Source: a virus. From it: a DNA stretch of 54,645 nt. Of this stretch, positions 52,614 to 54,645 are shown piece by piece; within the stretch, counting starts at the first letter, position 1; every line of letters begins with the position of its first letter. Below the pieces are notes generated by a model that saw nothing but the letters and a program-made list of their open reading frames with translations, did not search any database and had not been told where the DNA came from. The stretch lies in the IMG/VR virus record IMGVR_UViG_3300042562_001062, positions 1 to 54,645 of that record; one strand, 5' to 3'. The position numbers and the translations under genes were made by a program.

Positions 52614-53843
52614 GTGGGAAGTAATATCACCGCTGGCGACGAGTACATCCAGCGGCTCGACCGGGAACTGGAACAAAAAGAATCTCTCGTCAGGGGCATC
52701 TACCAGCGGGCCAACGCGTCCAGCCGGGACCTCAATGACGAAGAGGGCGAGATGGTCGTCGAGGCCCGAGGCCGGATGGAGAAGATTCAGAGCGAACTGG
52801 ATCAGGCTCAAGAGGTCAACCGGATTGCCTACGAGACCCGCAGCAAAGGCCGCGCTGTCGATCAGGCCATCGCCATCATGAAGGGCAAGCCCGAAGCCGG
52901 TCAGGTCGAGTACCGCTCGGTCGGCGCGTACATGCTCGACATGTGGAACAGCTCCCAGGGCAGCCGCGATGCGACTGACCGCCTGGAGGTTTACGGCCGA
53001 GCCGCTGCCCACCAGAAGACCGGCGATCTGCTCGGCGTGATCCCCGATCCGATCGTCGGGCCGGTCATCGACTTCATCGACGCGGCTCGCCCGCTGGTGT
53101 CTTCGATCGGAACGATGCCGCTGAACAACGCCACGTTCTACCGTCCGATCGTCACCGCACGTCCGGCCGTCGCCCTGCAGGGCGCGGCGGGTGCCCCGGC
53201 GGACGAGAAGACCGAACTGGTCAGCCAGAAGATGACCATTGAGCGCAGGGTTGTCAACGCCAAGACCCTTGGCGGTTACGTCAACGTGTCGCGGCAGGCG
53301 ATCGACTTCTCGTCTCCGTCGGCGCTCGACCTGGTGGTCAACGGTCTCGGTCAGCAGTATTCGATCGAAACTGAGTCACTGGTCGCCGGCGCGCTGGGTA
53401 GCGTCGAAACGACTCCGGTGGTCTACTTGCCGACCGCCAACGGGGTGGCTTCCGCTGTGTGGTCAGCGGCTGGTGCTGCATACAACGCCGTCAAGGGCAT
53501 GGGTCAGCTGATGATCGCTATCGCCCCCGACGTGTTGGGAACCTTCGGTCCGCTGTTCGCCCCGGTGAACCCGCAGAACGCGCAGTCCTCCGGCTTCGAA
53601 GCGGGGCGCTTCTCGCAGGGAATGATGGGCACGATCTCCGGCATCCCGGTGGTCATGTCCGCTGGCCTGCTCCCCGGCGAGGCCTTCCTGTTCTCAAGCG
53701 CGGCAATCGAGTGCTTCGAGCAGCGGGTGGGAACTCTGCAGGTGGTCGAGCCGTCGGTGTTCGGTCTGCAGGTCGCTTACGCGGGCTACTTCTCGACGCT
53801 CATTACGGAGGCTGACGCAATCGTTCCGCTGGTGGCCGACTAA
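52614..53843 (+). CDS. Major capsid protein
   Basis: A 409-residue HK97-fold protein with GTG start and GAAGGAG upstream. Residues 1-95 are a coiled-coil delta domain (YIQRLDRELEQKESLVRGIY, REL-rich) expected to be removed by the protease. The folded part has VIPDPIVGPVIDFIDAARPL, VNVSRQAIDFSSPSALDLVV and SGIPVVMSAGLLPGEAFLFS, the E-loop, spine and P-domain order of the family. The 128-bp leader contains palindrome copy 41 and a small GTCCG/CGGAC hairpin. Confidence 0.92.
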   Translation: MGSNITAGDEYIQRLDRELEQKESLVRGIYQRANASSRDLNDEEGEMVVEARGRMEKIQSELDQAQEVNRIAYETRSKGRAVDQAIAIMKGKPEAGQVEYRSVGAYMLDMWNSSQGSRDATDRLEVYGRAAAHQKTGDLLGVIPDPIVGPVIDFIDAARPLVSSIGTMPLNNATFYRPIVTARPAVALQGAAGAPADEKTELVSQKMTIERRVVNAKTLGGYVNVSRQAIDFSSPSALDLVVNGLGQQYSIETESLVAGALGSVETTPVVYLPTANGVASAVWSAAGAAYNAVKGMGQLMIAIAPDVLGTFGPLFAPVNPQNAQSSGFEAGRFSQGMMGTISGIPVVMSAGLLPGEAFLFSSAAIECFEQRVGTLQVVEPSVFGLQVAYAGYFSTLITEADAIVPLVAD

Positions 53844-54094
53844 TGCGGATCAGGGTAAACGCAGACGGAAGCTGCTCGGTATCTGGATCGGTTAACCACG
53901 CCGAGGTCGAAGCAGCTCGGAAGTCGGCGGGTAAGGCCCAGAAGAAGTCGGAGACAAAGCCGGAACCGGAGACAAATCCGGAACCGGCAGCGGAGCCGAA
54001 GCTGGAACCGGAGCCGGAACCGAAACCGGAGCCGGTTGCCGACAAGCCAAAGGGTGTGGTGAAGCCGCACCCCACGGCTTCCAAACTCCCGTAG
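53843..54094 (+). CDS. Small Pro/Glu/Lys-rich protein after the capsid gene
   Basis: An 83-residue protein sharing a base with the capsid stop (TAATG). MRIRVNADGSCSVSGSVNHA then a low-complexity EPEPEPKPEP tail. A similar short acidic protein often follows the capsid gene in actinophages. Role unknown; perhaps head decoration. Confidence 0.7.
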   Translation: MRIRVNADGSCSVSGSVNHAEVEAARKSAGKAQKKSETKPEPETNPEPAAEPKLEPEPEPKPEPVADKPKGVVKPHPTASKLP

Positions 54095-54101
54095 GAGTTA
54101 C

Positions 54102-54645
54102 ATGGCCGAGTTGAGTGTTGTTGATGTTGAGGACTTCACCAGCGGTCGGCTAAGCAGAACCGATCCGGAAGTGGCGCGGATGCTAGAAGTCGCGCTCGTC
54201 ACGGCCCGCCAGTATTGCGGGTGGGCCGTGACTCCGGTTATCGCTGACGATGCGGTCACGTTGGATGGTCCAGACAGCAGAATCTTGATGCTCCCCACCC
54301 GCAAGCTGGTCACACTGACCAGCATCAGCGAAAATGGCACGCCACTGAGCCTGGCTTCGGTGTCGGTAACTCCGGGCGGACCCCCGGGTGTCAGCTCAAG
54401 GCCGGCAGCCGTGCGTAAAGAGGCGAGCGGCCGGAGTGGCTGGTGGGGGAGTCGCTATCAGTCCATCGACGTTGTTATGACACATGGCTACACCGAGGCT
54501 GAGGCTGCTGATTGGCGCTACGCCGTGCTGTCGATGGTCGATGAGATGAGTCAGATCCAAATGCCAGGTGAACTTGACCTTATTTCCAAAAAGGTTGATG
54601 ACGTTACTTACCGCTGGGCTGATCGTTACTCCAGCGCCGTGCAGA
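54102..54645 (+). CDS. Head-to-tail adaptor (gp6-like), 5' part; runs off the window
   Basis: ATG at 54102 with TAGGAG upstream. About 181 residues are visible without a stop. MAELSVVDVEDFTSGRLSRT, ARQYCGWAVTPVIADDAVTL then LPTRKLVTLTSISENGTPL and VVMTHGYTEAEAADWRYAVL match the connector family that closes the head-to-tail joint. The remaining connector and tail genes lie beyond the window. Confidence 0.82.
   Translation, partial: MAELSVVDVEDFTSGRLSRTDPEVARMLEVALVTARQYCGWAVTPVIADDAVTLDGPDSRILMLPTRKLVTLTSISENGTPLSLASVSVTPGGPPGVSSRPAAVRKEASGRSGWWGSRYQSIDVVMTHGYTEAEAADWRYAVLSMVDEMSQIQMPGELDLISKKVDDVTYRWADRYSSAVQ

Overview
This window is a large internal slice of a tailed, siphovirus-type phage of a mycolic-acid-bearing actinobacterium, most likely Mycobacterium or a close relative. 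The DNA is GC-rich. The endolysin is followed by a holin and a lysin B (mycolylarabinogalactan esterase) gene, which only makes sense for a mycolate cell wall. A WhiB-like regulator, a phage Ku protein, actinobacterial-type LexA (SOS) boxes and leaderless GTG/ATG starts fit the same host range. The window begins inside a minor tail gene and ends inside a head-to-tail adaptor gene, so the missing part (connectors, tail tube, tape measure, start of the tail tip) lies outside it. The map is a circular permutation of an ordinary phage genome. No integrase and no tRNA gene were seen.

Layout. 1-14852 (rightward): two minor tail proteins, a giant 3445-residue tail protein with about 12 carbohydrate-binding-like repeats, a Pro/Glu-rich protein, then endolysin, holin and lysin B. 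36321-14834 (leftward): some 60 mostly tiny, tightly overlapping early genes in about five transcription units. The clear anchors are endonuclease VII, a DnaN sliding clamp, Ku, a ParB-like protein, an AAA+ ATPase, two HTH regulators and an ADP-ribosyltransferase-like protein. 36322-36915: divergent control region with two SigA-like promoters, TCCGAT repeats and two consensus LexA boxes. 36916-37878: a lone rightward gene for an HTH plus Lys/Ala/Glu-repeat protein with its own operator and a strong terminator. 38133-41267: accessory genes, including secreted proteins and a cytosine methyltransferase with a nested AP2-domain ORF and a split C-terminus. 41340-41934: an origin-like region (AGGAC repeats, AT tract, G-run). 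41935-46822: rightward replication genes (Cas4/RecB-like nuclease, zinc-ribbon proteins, SSB-like protein, primase-polymerase/ATPase). 46812-47081: leftward WhiB. 47145-54645: HNH endonuclease, terminase, portal, protease, major capsid protein and adaptor.

The most striking feature is a 19-bp palindrome, GTGTTGC-N5-GCAACAC, found by eye in 41 copies from 907 to 52485 and concentrated in the leftward region. Most copies sit 20-40 nt upstream of leftward start codons. Others lie inside coding sequence near gene ends, where they encode peptides such as VAKRNT or LQIAT, and two are built into intrinsic terminators. The spacer follows R-N-W-N-Y in 40 of 41 copies. Cluster O mycobacteriophages (Corndog group) are known to carry more than 30 copies of a 17-bp dyad repeat and strong SigA promoters, so this genome probably belongs to or resembles that group. 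The protein that reads the repeat and its purpose are not evident from the sequence. Candidates encoded here are the ParB-like protein, two HTH proteins and the HTH/Lys-Ala-rich protein.

Six promoters, five leftward and one rightward, share ACCC-N2-TTGACA-N17-TAnnnT, which suggests coordinated control of the early genes. All coordinates and repeat counts were read by eye; domain calls rest on motif recognition, not on searches.
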